From Anomaloglossus baeobatrachus (Eukaryota > Chordata > Amphibia > Anura > Aromobatidae): 64,000 nucleotides of DNA. Of this stretch, positions 52,713-63,113 are shown piece by piece. How positions within the stretch are numbered: the first letter of the stretch is position 1; each line of letters begins with the position of its first letter. The notes beneath the pieces are model-generated. The model was not told the origin of the DNA and searched no databases. It saw only the letters and a list, made by a program, of their open reading frames with translations. Position numbers and translations under genes: made by a program. Where the stretch lies: contig NC_134364.1 of the NCBI RefSeq assembly GCF_048569485.1, positions 131,524,752-131,588,751 of the forward strand. Direction: 5' to 3'.

Positions 52713-55700
52713 GTGGGAGGACGACCGGTCCTTCCTATTGTGCTGGATGGGATCCCTTTGAATGCCCTCCTGGATACGGGGTCCCAGGTAACAACCATCC
52801 CCTACAAACTGTACAAAAGATATTGGGCTGATTCAGACATTGACCATGGCCCAGATGATGATTTAACAATTGTGGCCAGTAATGGTCAGCCCTTACCTCA
52901 AATTGGGTACAAAGAAGTAACCATTAAAGTGGGGCGGGTAGAATTGCCATGTCAGGGGATGATAATTGTAGATATTGATCGCAAAGAATCTGACCCATTG
53001 GTAACCATTGGTACAAATGTGATAGAAAATTGTGTTGCCGAAGTGATAATTTTGTTGCAACAGGCGTCTGAAACTGCCAGCTCCGGGCAGCAGCGTGCCC
53101 TACAGAGGGAGATCAGAGCCCTGATGAGGAGGCAGCAGGTAGAGCTGGCCGGAGGAGAAATTGGCAGTGTGAGGGTAAGTGACCCCCTCCCCATTGCAAT
53201 ACCCCCAAGAAGTGAAATGTTGATATGGTGTCGGGCAGCAATAGGCCTCAAGGGTCAGGATTACCATGCCTTGGTAGAACCGGTGTATTCAGACAGCAGG
53301 CCTGGAGTCCTGATAGCCAGAGGGGTAGCAGACGTCCGCAAGGGGAGAGTGCCCATCCGTGTCCTGAATTGTGGGGAGGAGGAAGCCAAATTGCCCCGGT
53401 ACGCCACTGTAGCAAAACTGTACACTGTCAGCAACAACACCATCAAAGCAGTGGAACCCTTGATCCCGTCCGACCAGGCGGAAGACAATGGCTCCAAGGG
53501 GCAGCTGGAAGACTGGTGCCAAAACTTACATGTGGGCACCGACTCCACCCCCTCACACCAAAAGCATGGGGTTTACCGGGTGGTACAGGAGTACGAGCGG
53601 GTCTTCAGCAAACACCCCCTAGATTTTGGGCAGGTGAAAGGGGTTAAACATCAAATCCCCACGGGTGATCATCCTCCCGTTAAAGAGAGATACCGCCCTG
53701 TACCCCCCGCACAGTATCAGCGTGCCAAAGAAATGTTACGGGAAATGAAGGAGGCCGGGGTTATCAGAGATAGTTGTAGCCCCTGGGCAGCTCCACTAGT
53801 GCTCGTAAAGAAAAAAGATGGTACAATGAGAATGTGTGTAGATTACAGGCAAATTAACCGCATTACACATAAAGATGCTTATCCACTACCCAGAATAGAG
53901 GAGTCACTAACAGCCTTAAAGTCAGCTAACTATTTCTCCACCTTGGATCTCACCAGTGGGTATTGGCAGGTTCCCGTGGCAGAGGCGGACAAGGAGAAGA
54001 CTGCATTCACGACGCCAATGGGCCTCTGCGAGTTCAACTGTATGCCATTCGGGCTCTGCAACGCCCCAGGGACATTCCAACGGTTGATGGAGTGCTGCTT
54101 GGGCCACCACAACTTCGAAACCGTGCTGTTGTACCTGGATGACGTCATAGTCTACTCCAAGACTTATGAAGACCACCTGAAGCACTTAGCAGAAGTGTTT
54201 GAGTCTTTGTCAAAATATGGCCTGAAGATCAAGCCGTCCAAATGTCACCTCTTGAAGCCAAAGGTACAGTACCTGGGTCATGTGGTCAGCGCAGAAGGTG
54301 TGGCACCTGATCCGGAGAAAGTCACCGTAATCAAGGACTGGCCAAGACCCACCACGGTAAAGGAGGTGCGGCAGTTCCTTGGGCTGGTGGGCTACTACCG
54401 AAGGTTCATTGATGGTTTCACCAAGATAGCAGCGCCCCTTCAAGATCTCCTGGTGGGCCAGCCAAAGCAGGCTAAGAAGCAGAGCCCTCCCTTTGAATGG
54501 AGCAGCCAACTAGAAACATCCTTTGTCCAGCTGAAAGGGGCTCTCACGGGAGAAGAAATTCTGGCCTACCCTGACTACAGCCAGCCGTTTGTACTGTATA
54601 CAGACGCCAGCAACGTGGGCCTGGGAGCCGTGTTGTCCCAGGTGCAGGGAGGCAGAGAGAAGGTGATAGCGTACGCCAGTAGGAAGCTTCGGCCCACAGA
54701 AAGGAATCCAGAAAACTACAGTTCCTTCAAGCTGGAGTTCCTCGCTATTGTTTGGGCAGTGACTGAACGCTTCAAGCACTATCTGGCGTCGGCCAAGTTC
54801 ACCATCTTCACGGACAACAATCCGTTGACACACCTGGCAACAGCCAAGTTAGGTGCGTTGGAACAGCGGTGGATGGCCCGGCTGTCTAACTTTGACTTTA
54901 CCATCAAGTATCGGGCTGGCAAGAAGAATAACAATGCTGATGCGCTGTCCAGAATGCCTCACTTACCCGAATCTGGAGAAGACCTGGATGAACTCGAAGA
55001 GATAGAGTTACCGGCTTTCCATCATCAGGGTGTTTCCCAGTGTGAGCATGCTGTGGGAGTGAAGCGCTCGAGCCAACACGAGGTCTCGGTTAACCCATTA
55101 CTCCACCATAATTGGGAAGAGACACAGAACGGTGACCCGGCTGTGCGATTGGTCAAAGAAAAGCTAGCACAAGCTGAGACTCATCTTGGCCCAGATGCTC
55201 CAGAAGAAGCCCAGCAGTTGTGGAAAGAGAGGGGACGACTGTTCACCTACCAAGGCAAGCTCTGCAAGAGATATGTCAACTATCGAACAAATGAACTTGT
55301 CTGGCAGATAGTGGTTCCGCAGAGGGATGCTTCAATGGTCCTAGCAGCGTATCATGATAACGCCGGGCACTTCGGGTGGAAGAAGTTGGAGGCCTTACTC
55401 CGTGATCGGTTCTACTGGGTGCACATGAGAAAGATGATCGAGAAATGGTGCCGAGACTGTGGCCCGTGTAACTTGAGGCGGAAGGATGATGCCAGCCAAA
55501 GGTCTCCCCTACAGCCAATTGTCACGAAGCAGCCCCTGGAGTTGGTGGCCCTGGACCACGTGAAGTTAACACCAAGCCGGTCAGGCTATGTGTACGCCCT
55601 CACCATTGTGGACCATTACTCTCGTTTCCTGGTAGTAGTGCCTGTGAAGGACCAGACAGCCAGGACGGCAGCTAGAGCGTTCCAGGCATCCTTTTGTCGA

Positions 55701-56807
55701 CCGCACGGCTATCCGGAAAGGGTACTGACGGATCAGGGTCCTGCATTCGAGGCTGAAGTGTTCCAAGAGTTCTGTAACATGTACGGTTGTAAGAAAATTC
55801 TAACCACACCGTACCACCCCCAGACCAATGGACTGTGCGAGAAAATGAACCATGTGGTTATTGATATGCTGAAGACCCTACCGCTGGAAGAGAGGAACCA
55901 ATGGCCAGAAAAGTTGCCAGATCTGGTAGACTTGTACAACCACATCCCAGTGAATTCGACCAACTGCAGCCCCGCTTACCTGATGCGAGCCAGACCAGGC
56001 AAGTTGCCTGTAGACTTTGAGATGGGGACTGTGTCGCCTGAGGCGGTTCAAGAAATAGAGGATTGGGATGCAGAACGGCAGCAGCGGTACCGTAAGGTCC
56101 AGGAGTGCGTGGAAAGGAGCCTGTCTCAAGCAAGAACGAGACAAGAACAGCAGTACAATCAAACGGCCCCAGCAACTCCCTTAGCACCTGGAGAACAAGT
56201 CCTCAAGAAGAAGCGGAGGACGCATAAATTGGATGATCAGTGGGAAAACGAGCCCTACACCATTATCCCCTCCAACTTTGACAACAGTAAGGTGTGCCTC
56301 ATAAGCAAGGATGAAGGCAAGACTTGTCAAGCAGTATCCAGAGACCGCCTGAAGACGTGCCCTGAGCGGTGCAAAGTTCAAAAGGAAGTGGAGGAAGTTC
56401 GAGAAGAGGGGGAAGAGATGATACAAACAATCCTCGGCAAATTCCCCAAGACTTGGACCCGCATAAATGGTGCCGTAGTGGTACCGGTCCTGGCGTTCCC
56501 ACAGTTGGTCGAGCCAGAAACAGAACAGGTTCCGGATCCACCCAAAGAACCGTCCGCCCCGACACGAGGTGACACGCCAGCAGTGGAACAGGAGGATCAA
56601 CCCCCTGTCAGTGGTGAACCTGTCATACCCTTGGCGACTCTTAGACCACATGGGCGATCATCATGCATACCTATTGGGGTTAGGCCTACCGGTAGTGCTG
56701 AGATAGGAGACACACTAAGTAGTCAGGGACAAACACCAGAGCTACGCAGGTCCCAACGCAGCACTCGGGGACAACCCCCTCTAAGGTATAGGGAATCAAA
56801 TGTATAA
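52713..56807 (+). CDS. pol: Pol polyprotein of gypsy element B (1364 aa)
   Basis: Domains in order: protease (DTGS at about 21-24), RT (YLDD at about 472), RNase H (YTDAS at about 629), integrase zinc region (HFGWKK, CRDCGPC, about 885-925) and integrase core (DHVK, TDQGPAFE at about 1005, PQTNGLCEKMN). The tail ends in a basic, Pro/Ser-rich segment (RRSQRSTRGQPPLRYRESNV). The first Met listed may not be the true beginning; in this family Pol is made as a Gag-Pol fusion by frameshift or read-through. Looks whole. Confidence 0.95.
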   Translation: MGGRPVLPIVLDGIPLNALLDTGSQVTTIPYKLYKRYWADSDIDHGPDDDLTIVASNGQPLPQIGYKEVTIKVGRVELPCQGMIIVDIDRKESDPLVTIGTNVIENCVAEVIILLQQASETASSGQQRALQREIRALMRRQQVELAGGEIGSVRVSDPLPIAIPPRSEMLIWCRAAIGLKGQDYHALVEPVYSDSRPGVLIARGVADVRKGRVPIRVLNCGEEEAKLPRYATVAKLYTVSNNTIKAVEPLIPSDQAEDNGSKGQLEDWCQNLHVGTDSTPSHQKHGVYRVVQEYERVFSKHPLDFGQVKGVKHQIPTGDHPPVKERYRPVPPAQYQRAKEMLREMKEAGVIRDSCSPWAAPLVLVKKKDGTMRMCVDYRQINRITHKDAYPLPRIEESLTALKSANYFSTLDLTSGYWQVPVAEADKEKTAFTTPMGLCEFNCMPFGLCNAPGTFQRLMECCLGHHNFETVLLYLDDVIVYSKTYEDHLKHLAEVFESLSKYGLKIKPSKCHLLKPKVQYLGHVVSAEGVAPDPEKVTVIKDWPRPTTVKEVRQFLGLVGYYRRFIDGFTKIAAPLQDLLVGQPKQAKKQSPPFEWSSQLETSFVQLKGALTGEEILAYPDYSQPFVLYTDASNVGLGAVLSQVQGGREKVIAYASRKLRPTERNPENYSSFKLEFLAIVWAVTERFKHYLASAKFTIFTDNNPLTHLATAKLGALEQRWMARLSNFDFTIKYRAGKKNNNADALSRMPHLPESGEDLDELEEIELPAFHHQGVSQCEHAVGVKRSSQHEVSVNPLLHHNWEETQNGDPAVRLVKEKLAQAETHLGPDAPEEAQQLWKERGRLFTYQGKLCKRYVNYRTNELVWQIVVPQRDASMVLAAYHDNAGHFGWKKLEALLRDRFYWVHMRKMIEKWCRDCGPCNLRRKDDASQRSPLQPIVTKQPLELVALDHVKLTPSRSGYVYALTIVDHYSRFLVVVPVKDQTARTAARAFQASFCRPHGYPERVLTDQGPAFEAEVFQEFCNMYGCKKILTTPYHPQTNGLCEKMNHVVIDMLKTLPLEERNQWPEKLPDLVDLYNHIPVNSTNCSPAYLMRARPGKLPVDFEMGTVSPEAVQEIEDWDAERQQRYRKVQECVERSLSQARTRQEQQYNQTAPATPLAPGEQVLKKKRRTHKLDDQWENEPYTIIPSNFDNSKVCLISKDEGKTCQAVSRDRLKTCPERCKVQKEVEEVREEGEEMIQTILGKFPKTWTRINGAVVVPVLAFPQLVEPETEQVPDPPKEPSAPTRGDTPAVEQEDQPPVSGEPVIPLATLRPHGRSSCIPIGVRPTGSAEIGDTLSSQGQTPELRRSQRSTRGQPPLRYRESNV

Positions 56808-57244
56808 AGGAGAAAGAAAGAGTATTTATTGGAATGTAAATAGTTATGCGAAATGTCTGTAATGTTGTGTACAAAATGTTTTTCTTTTTCTTTGATTGTG
56901 AAAATGGACAATTGGGCCACTGGACTATGGGTGGCCAACACCTAAATTGTTCATAGTTAGCACCAGTGTGCTCGACACCCCTGAAGAAAAACCCGTCCGG
57001 CGTGCATAGAGTGGGGTCATCAATGCTCTGACGCACGCCCAGAGCCTACGTTGGGGGTTTTATCGCGGCGGGTCCCCCATGGAGCAGTGTAATGGACACC
57101 CGGCAGGGAGCCACACTGGACTCTTATAGTACTGTTTGAATTTGTAACGTTAAAGAGAATGTGCCTCCCATATTGGGATGAAATGTATGACATGTTATGT
57201 GTTGTTTCCACAGTCCGGGAGTACTGAATTTAACTAAGGGGGAG
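56808..57244 (+). other. 3' non-coding region of element B with acceptor-like site and polypurine tract
   Basis: No further ORF. GTTGTTTCCACAG ends at 57213, 31 nt before the LTR. The polypurine tract AACTAAGGGGGAG is at 57232-57244. The part around 57030-57060 is shared with the remnant at about 39235-39260. Confidence 0.8.
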
Positions 57245-58312
57245 TGTGGCGCCCTAGGACCTGGTCGCCACAACAGCATTGCCCTCCCAAAGGGTTAATG
57301 CTGAGCCTGGAGGTAATTGGGAGATCCATTGGCCAGCAGGTTTAACACCCAACACAGTTCTCCCTCCGGCCAGCAGGGGGAGCTCTGAACCTGGAATTCC
57401 AGGGAGCCTTCCTCTACCTGACCAGAGGGAGGAAGTGGAGTCAGTCTGAAGGGAGTAGTGGAAGTGAACAGACGCAGAGTGAGCTGTCCTGTGAATCTGG
57501 GGCCTGGAGCTGGAGCAGCTTGGCCCAGAGAAGCAGGAATAGCTGAGAGGCAGCAGAGAGACTCAGACATCGGAGTCTGTGGTTGCCAGGGTATAAAATC
57601 CGTCCCTGGTAGCCGAGTCCGAAGGGCAGGAGAGCTGCAAGCCCCTGGCCCAGAAACATCCAAGGTACAGCTGTAGCATCAGGGCCCGGTGTGGACTCCA
57701 GCGGAGAAGCACCAGAGAGAGGGTCTGCGCAGCCACCTACAGAAAGAAGGGACGTGCTATTGGTCCCAGCAGCGAAGAGGGCCATTGCTGGATTCAGAGA
57801 AGCAGGGTCCTATCATCACAAAGCAAAGTACAGGAGTAGGCCTCATACTCAGCTGGCCAGAAAGATCATCCCAAGTACTTCCAGGCCGACCGGATCCCCA
57901 TCACCACCTGTAACGGTCTCCCAGGACTGGACTGTTCCCAGAGTAAAAGAGGAGAAGGTAAAGAGACTGTTGTTTGTGCCTGGTTCTTTCCTCGCCTGTC
58001 GGCCCTGCACCGTGTTAGCCACACAACACCATAGACTTTCACGGGCACCAACGGTATCCCGGGGCATCGCTCCACCTGTGGGGAGCAGTACCATCATAGC
58101 TGCCATAACATCACCCCAGAGTTCTCCCATAGCAGCGGCGGCTTAATAGCCGCATACCACAGGTGGCGTCACGAACATTAACTTTAACTCATCAGCCACA
58201 TATTCAACTGACACCCACCAGGGCCACGGAGCCGGGCCCAGCCACCACTGACTACCACCGGACTAGTCCGGCCCGGCACCGGGTGTCCCATAGCCCTGGG
58301 GTGGGCGAGTCA
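57245..58312 (+). repeat. 3' LTR of element B
   Basis: 1068 bp, about 99.7 % identical to 50288-51355. Confidence 0.95.
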
Positions 58313-58316
58313 TTAT

Positions 58317-60251
58317 GGCATAACAAAGAGCAGAAATGGGTGACATACCTATGTCAAATCAGAGTAAACATTTTTCTGAGTAGGTTTTCAGAGGAGCACC
58401 CAGGTGTATCAGGTAAATACCAAGATTCTTAAATCAGAATAGCGCTATATGAGTAAAGAATACAATTATCAACACATATCGGTGGATAAAGTACAAGAAA
58501 GAAAAAGAAGAAGAAGAAGAAAAAGAAAAAGAGGAGGAAAAGAGTAAGAATGTTTTCAATGGAAAAAAGGAAAGGGGGGAGAAAGAAACGGATAACAGGG
58601 TGTCGGGGGCATACCTGTTGCTTACAGGGTGTTAAATCATCAAAGAGGTGGAGTATTATAAAGAGAAGGGCCGAGTCCGTCTAACAAACCAAACCAAGAC
58701 ATATATGAGTAAACAGTATGATATGGAGTTACTGAGATATGAGTATCATATATGAATCTACCTTATGTGCGTAGATAGGTGGGCCAAAGATCTAGACTAT
58801 TATCGTATTCGTCAAGGGGGAGATGAGTAAGTCCGTATTTGATATTACTGCAGCGATAGGAATGAACAAAAAAATTTTTATTTAAGTGCCTATATGGGCT
58901 AGAATGACATTCCACTATCAAGGATCGAGTATAATTGATCCCTATGGGTTAAAGAGAACACAAAAACTGAATATATGTACCATAAAGAAAGTCCCAAATG
59001 GCGTGGATATTTCATATAATGGTATAGTTACCGTTAATGTTCAAGGGAAATGCCCAGGAGTCATAAAAGTGGCTGATAACAGAGAAATGAAAAAAGCAAG
59101 GTGATTAGTAAATGAGCCTGGGATATTTGTAAAGAGGACATTGAAAAGGAGACATGTAAAAGTAGGGAAAAAGAGATAGAGTGGGAATACAGCATACCTC
59201 AAGACGATATTAGTATCAGAACGTCACAAAATATATGTCTGAAGTCAATTCAGAATATTCTAACAGGGATCATGCTTATAAGAGGATGTAACCTGTTACA
59301 ATGGATAAAGGGGCAATATAAGAGGCATGGAGTGTCAAGCTGTATACAGTGTATAAATAACAGCACAACAAACCTCCCTAACTGGCAGGCTGTGTGATTA
59401 ATATGAGCAGTGAGCTGGCCAAAGGCTCTACAAGAAAAGGGCAAGAGGGAATTAGACATAGGTTTGTGTGAGAGCTTAGCGTTGTGAACGCTGGTACATA
59501 CCTAGATAATGAAGTTACCACAGGTGGAGCGTCCGGGGACGCAATAGAGCCAGGGGGAGGCTATTTGTATTGTGAAAAAAAGGGGCGTACACGCAGTGTG
59601 AGACGTAAAGCACACCTATGTCTATGAGGTGACTGTGCACGTGACGCCGCAATGCCCCGCGCCTGCGCGGTGGAACAGGACGCCGAGATCTCGGCGCCCC
59701 TGCCCCGCGCATGCGCGGAAGGCAGAGCGGTCACGTGAGTGACTAGTGGAATCTAAGCGCGCGCATGTAAGGGCACACGGTCGGCGCGCGCCCCACGGGG
59801 CGGGGCGCCAGTATGACGCCGCACCCCGTGAGCACGCGCAAAGCAGAGCACCCCGCGCGCGTGCGCATTACAACGGACGTGAACCTGGAGCAGTGGGAGA
59901 CAGTGTCACTATGTAAGCCATACCGTAGTGAACATTAGTGAAGGTGATGTGCTGGAAACAGGTGCGATCAGGGGACATGGGAGACCTAAGGGTAAAAGGA
60001 GAAGAATTAGTGATATATAATAAGCATGTACAGATAGACAGTTACATCACTATCAGATAGTATATCCATACCTATACGTCTATACACATATGTGTACATC
60101 TCGCACTCAACCATAAGAGGCGAGATATATCAGTACAAAAAGAACCAGGAAAAAGTATACAATAAGGAGATAAACAGGTTACATCATAATGACCATTTAA
60201 CCCACTGGGTTCCAGGGATCTAGAAAAAAACATGAACACATGCAAAGAGAG
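58317..60251 (-). other. 3' region of the Penelope-like element
   Basis: About 1.9 kb of non-coding sequence. It holds a purine-rich tract (58497-58560), a CpG-rich block (about 59640-59890) and otherwise AT-rich DNA. No host gene seen. Confidence 0.55.
59640..59890. promoter_or_regulatory. CpG-rich block with NRF-1-like and E-box sites
   Basis: Very CpG-dense compared with its surroundings. It contains GCGCATGCGC (59707-59716), a near-consensus NRF-1 site, and TCACGTGA (59731-59738), a USF-type E-box. The layout resembles a TATA-less promoter. Whether it drives the element or is inert is not known. Confidence 0.45.
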
Positions 60252-61481
60252 CTAATAGGTTACATCATATTCCCTGTTTAATCCATTGGGTTCTAGGGTT
60301 CTCAAGGTATGTATCCAAAAGGCCTCACGTTGTTTGAGGATTCTGATCCTATTCCCACCCCTTCTCATTGGCGGTACATGTTCAATGATTTGGTATTTAA
60401 GTTGGGCCACAGTATGTCCATGTGTCACAAAATGATGTGGAACCGGTAATAACACCTGTTGGCAGCGAATTGTCGATTTATGCTTGTTAATTCGGTCTCG
60501 GATATGCTGGGTGGTTTCCCCAACATATCCGAGACCACAGGGGCACTTTATGAGGTATATCACGAACGAGGAGTCACATGTCAGAAAATCTCGAATGTGG
60601 AATATTTTTCCAGTGTGAGGATGGGTGAACGTGTCTCCCCGAGTTAGGTTATTGCACTGTAGACAGTGTAAACAGGGATAATTACCAACCCTAGGGGTTC
60701 CTAAGAAGGTTTGGCGTGCTACTCTTGTGGATGACCCAATATCTGCCCTCACTAGGTTGTCTCTTAGGTTCTTGGATCTCTTGTAGCAGAATAAAGGAGG
60801 CTGAGAAAACTCGGACACTGTAGGGTATGAGGTATGTAACAATGGCCAATGTTTTGCAATAATGCCTTTGATCAATGGAGAAAACGGGTGGTAACTATTG
60901 ACACATGCCAGACGGGGAATATCCGATCGTGTTGTGTCAGACCGTGACCTACGGTTATTGGCTATGTGGGCTGGATAGCCTCTGGACATGAATTTAGAGC
61001 CCATTTCCTGGAATCTCAACTCACGCTTGTCAGGGTTGGACACAATCCTTTCCACTCTTTTGTGTTGTGAAATAGGAAGGGCTTTTTTGGTGTGGGCTGG
61101 ATGGCAACTCGAAAAATGGAGGAGACTGTTCCTGTCCGTTGATTTTACAAAGAGGTCAGTGTCAATCTGGCCGTCAGGTGAGATCTGTATGAGGGTATCC
61201 AAAAAGTTGATTGAACAAGGGTCATGGTGTATAGTGAACGTCAGGCCCGTCCTGTATGTGTTAATCTGCTGAAAGAAGGTGTTCAAGGAGGAGACATCGC
61301 CATGCCAAATCATGAAGATGTCATCTATAAACCTCTTCCATAGTATTGAGTGATTCTTCCATAGGGGATTCTCGTATACAAACTCGGCCTCAAAGTGCGC
61401 CATGTAAATATTGGCATACGGGGGTGCCATGTTGGACCCCATGGCAGTGCCCCTGCGCTGTAGAAAAAAACGCATCTTCAA
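60252..61481 (-). CDS. Penelope-like RT C-terminal half and GIY-YIG endonuclease
   Basis: 409 aa. RT motifs RGTAMGSNMAPPYANIYM (about 10-27) and the catalytic FIDDIFMIW (about 51-59) are followed by INFLDT. A long linker leads to a GIY-YIG-type nuclease at about 305-345 (FVIYLIKCPCGLGYVGETTQ, then HIRDRINKHKSTI). The nuclease nicks the target so that the RT can prime there. The first residues overlap the preceding RT half in another frame, so this copy is disrupted. Confidence 0.9.
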   Translation of the reverse strand: MKMRFFLQRRGTAMGSNMAPPYANIYMAHFEAEFVYENPLWKNHSILWKRFIDDIFMIWHGDVSSLNTFFQQINTYRTGLTFTIHHDPCSINFLDTLIQISPDGQIDTDLFVKSTDRNSLLHFSSCHPAHTKKALPISQHKRVERIVSNPDKRELRFQEMGSKFMSRGYPAHIANNRRSRSDTTRSDIPRLACVNSYHPFSPLIKGIIAKHWPLLHTSYPTVSEFSQPPLFCYKRSKNLRDNLVRADIGSSTRVARQTFLGTPRVGNYPCLHCLQCNNLTRGDTFTHPHTGKIFHIRDFLTCDSSFVIYLIKCPCGLGYVGETTQHIRDRINKHKSTIRCQQVLLPVPHHFVTHGHTVAQLKYQIIEHVPPMRRGGNRIRILKQREAFWIHTLRTLEPNGLNREYDVTY

Positions 61482-62514
61482 ACATGAAGAAATTGTTGTC
61501 TAATACTAAATGAATAAGGTCCATACAGAGCGAGTGCTGAGTGATGGTAAAAGAGCCCTGTAAATCGAGGAACCAGTCCACCGCTTGAATCCCGTCTGCG
61601 TGTTCAATACTAGTGTATAAACTATTTACATCTAGTGTGACCAGTAGAATATCAGTTGGAATGGTAGACAATTGGCGTAGGTGTCCAAGGAAGTCTGATG
61701 TGTCCCTAAGGTATGACGGTATAGTAGGGATTAATGGAGTGAGGATCCTATCTATGGTGATGGCCAGAGGTGATAATGCTGAATCGGTGGAGGCAACAAT
61801 GGGACGGCCGGGAGGTGACTGCAAGTTCTTATGGATTTTGGGTAGAGTGTAAAATACTGGTATGACCGGATCAGGTTTGATCAAAAACTCTGCTAGTTTG
61901 GTATCAATAGTGCCGTGTAGTAGGTGGTAGTCAACTATGTCTTTTATCTTAACCTGTATTTCCCTTGTGGGGTCCCTGGAGATGGGTAAATACGTGGTCC
62001 TATCCTCCAATTGTGTGAGGATTTCGGAGACGTAGTATGACTTGTCCAGAACTACTATAGCTCCTCCCTTGTCAGCTGGTTTTACAATGATGTTGGTATT
62101 ATTTTTTAATGTGCGTATAGCTGCATGTTCCTCCGGTGTAATATTACTCTTTACTCTAAAATCTCCTTTCTCAATTGACCTGAGAGTCATATCAATATCC
62201 CTAGAGACCAGTGATATATACGTCTCAATGGGATGATAGTGTCTGGGGGGGTTGAATTTGCTGGGTTGTCTGAGATTGAGATTATGTAGAGTAAATAAGC
62301 CAGGATTGTTGTTGGTACTAGAAGGCAGTGTGTCAGTCGTCTTGTCAGAAAAATGGGCCTTAAGCCGCAATGTCCTATAGAACCGCCTAAGCTCCTGATC
62401 CAACTGGAAGATGTTGAAAGAAGGGGTGGGACAATATGTCAAGCCTTTTTGTAATACCCGTGTCTCAATCGGGGACAGATTGTATGAAGAAATATTAAAT
62501 ACCAAATTGGTCAT
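61390..62514 (-). CDS. Penelope-like RT N-terminal half
   Basis: 374 aa starting MTNLVFNISSYNLSPIETRV. Characteristic Penelope motifs: the N-terminal LQKGLTYCPTPSF, the DKG motif in KPADKGGAIVVLD (about 145-157), PKIHK and GRPIVAS (about 225-240), SDFLGHL, and LDVNSLYTSI (about 294-303). Its ATG overlaps the stop of the upstream ORF as ATGA (62514-62511). The frame is lost near 61440-61480, where the second half takes over. Confidence 0.9.
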   Translation of the reverse strand: MTNLVFNISSYNLSPIETRVLQKGLTYCPTPSFNIFQLDQELRRFYRTLRLKAHFSDKTTDTLPSSTNNNPGLFTLHNLNLRQPSKFNPPRHYHPIETYISLVSRDIDMTLRSIEKGDFRVKSNITPEEHAAIRTLKNNTNIIVKPADKGGAIVVLDKSYYVSEILTQLEDRTTYLPISRDPTREIQVKIKDIVDYHLLHGTIDTKLAEFLIKPDPVIPVFYTLPKIHKNLQSPPGRPIVASTDSALSPLAITIDRILTPLIPTIPSYLRDTSDFLGHLRQLSTIPTDILLVTLDVNSLYTSIEHADGIQAVDWFLDLQGSFTITQHSLCMDLIHLVLDNNFFMFEDAFFSTAQGHCHGVQHGTPVCQYLHGAL

Positions 62515-63047
62515 ACCTGTGACCGAGTCTGCACTCGATATGATGTGTAGGTTTTTCCTCTTCCCCCTCCTGGTCGCCCTCTTGATGTCTGTCTTTGATC
62601 TAAAAAATTGGAGGGTCGGGAAAAGTATGATTCACTGTCCGAGCCTGAAGAAGCTGAATATCGAGAGGGACCAGGTGGTCGTCTGGGGTAGTTGTCTGAT
62701 GACCGCCACCTATACACGCGGTCCTTGGAGTAATCCTTCTGGTCACGGATGAACTTTTGGCGTTTCCTGTCTTGCAGGGTTTTTTGAAAGTCAGCAATGG
62801 TCTCTTTAGTCTTTTGCCGAATCCTGTCCCATTCGGCGGTAGGTAGGCTGTTGGAAAACTGGTCTTCAATAGATCGGATTTTAGGGCCAAGTTCTTCAAT
62901 CTCCTTTTGTAGGAATTCTATAGTCAAAATAATTACGTCCATGGAACATTTATTTAGTATGCTCTCAAATTTGGTGCAGTAATCAGCATTTTCAGCGAAG
63001 AGAGTGGGTCTAAGGGACACCCTTAAACCCCTGGGTATCCGTTGCAC
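62511..63047 (-). CDS. Penelope-like element ORF1 (basic, coiled-coil)
   Basis: 178 aa from the first Met, but those residues may come from the head-to-head junction; the likelier start is MDVIILTIEFLQ at 62942. A short coiled coil (EFLQKEIEELGPKIRSIEDQ) leads into a basic region (RKRQKFIRDQKDYSKD) and an Arg/Gly/Ser-rich tail (RGRPGGGRGKTYTSYRV). An RNA-binding role is plausible by composition only; I recognise no domain. Its stop overlaps the RT start by ATGA, suggesting coupled translation. Confidence 0.6.
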   Translation of the reverse strand: MQRIPRGLRVSLRPTLFAENADYCTKFESILNKCSMDVIILTIEFLQKEIEELGPKIRSIEDQFSNSLPTAEWDRIRQKTKETIADFQKTLQDRKRQKFIRDQKDYSKDRVYRWRSSDNYPRRPPGPSRYSASSGSDSESYFSRPSNFLDQRQTSRGRPGGGRGKTYTSYRVQTRSQV

Positions 63048-63080
63048 TTTATGGTACTTTCTCTTCGCTGATAATGCTGA
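62985..63080. repeat. Head-to-head junction of two Penelope copies
   Basis: 'cagcattttcagcgaagaga' (minus-copy 5' end) and 'tctcttcgctgataatgctg' (plus-copy 5' end) are inverted copies around about 63030. From here the two copies run in opposite directions. Confidence 0.75.
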
Positions 63081-63113
63081 TTACTGCACCAAATTTGAGA
63101 GCATACTAAATAA

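Larger units (their letters stand above)
50288..58312 (+). mobile_element. Gypsy element B (Ty3/Metaviridae), apparently whole, very young
   Basis: 8025 bp. The two LTRs are both 1068 bp (50288-51355 and 57245-58312) and show only about three differences (about 0.3 %). Primer site 51360-51377, gag, pol and polypurine tract 57232-57244 are all present. No env. It belongs to the same lineage as element A, but its LTR and gag sequences are clearly distinct. It is the most recent insertion in the Penelope region. Confidence 0.95.
49147..63040 (-). mobile_element. Penelope-like retroelement, minus strand, split by gypsy element B
   Basis: Coding part at 60252-63040: ORF1, RT and GIY-YIG nuclease. 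The long 3' region runs left to 58317, continues after element B at 50287, and reaches a hammerhead-like relic at 50007-50042. The far left limit (somewhere between 49147 and about 49900) is uncertain. RT plus GIY-YIG is diagnostic of Penelope-like elements. The copy is not intact because the RT frame is disrupted near its middle. It meets a second copy head-to-head at about 63030. Confidence 0.8.
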
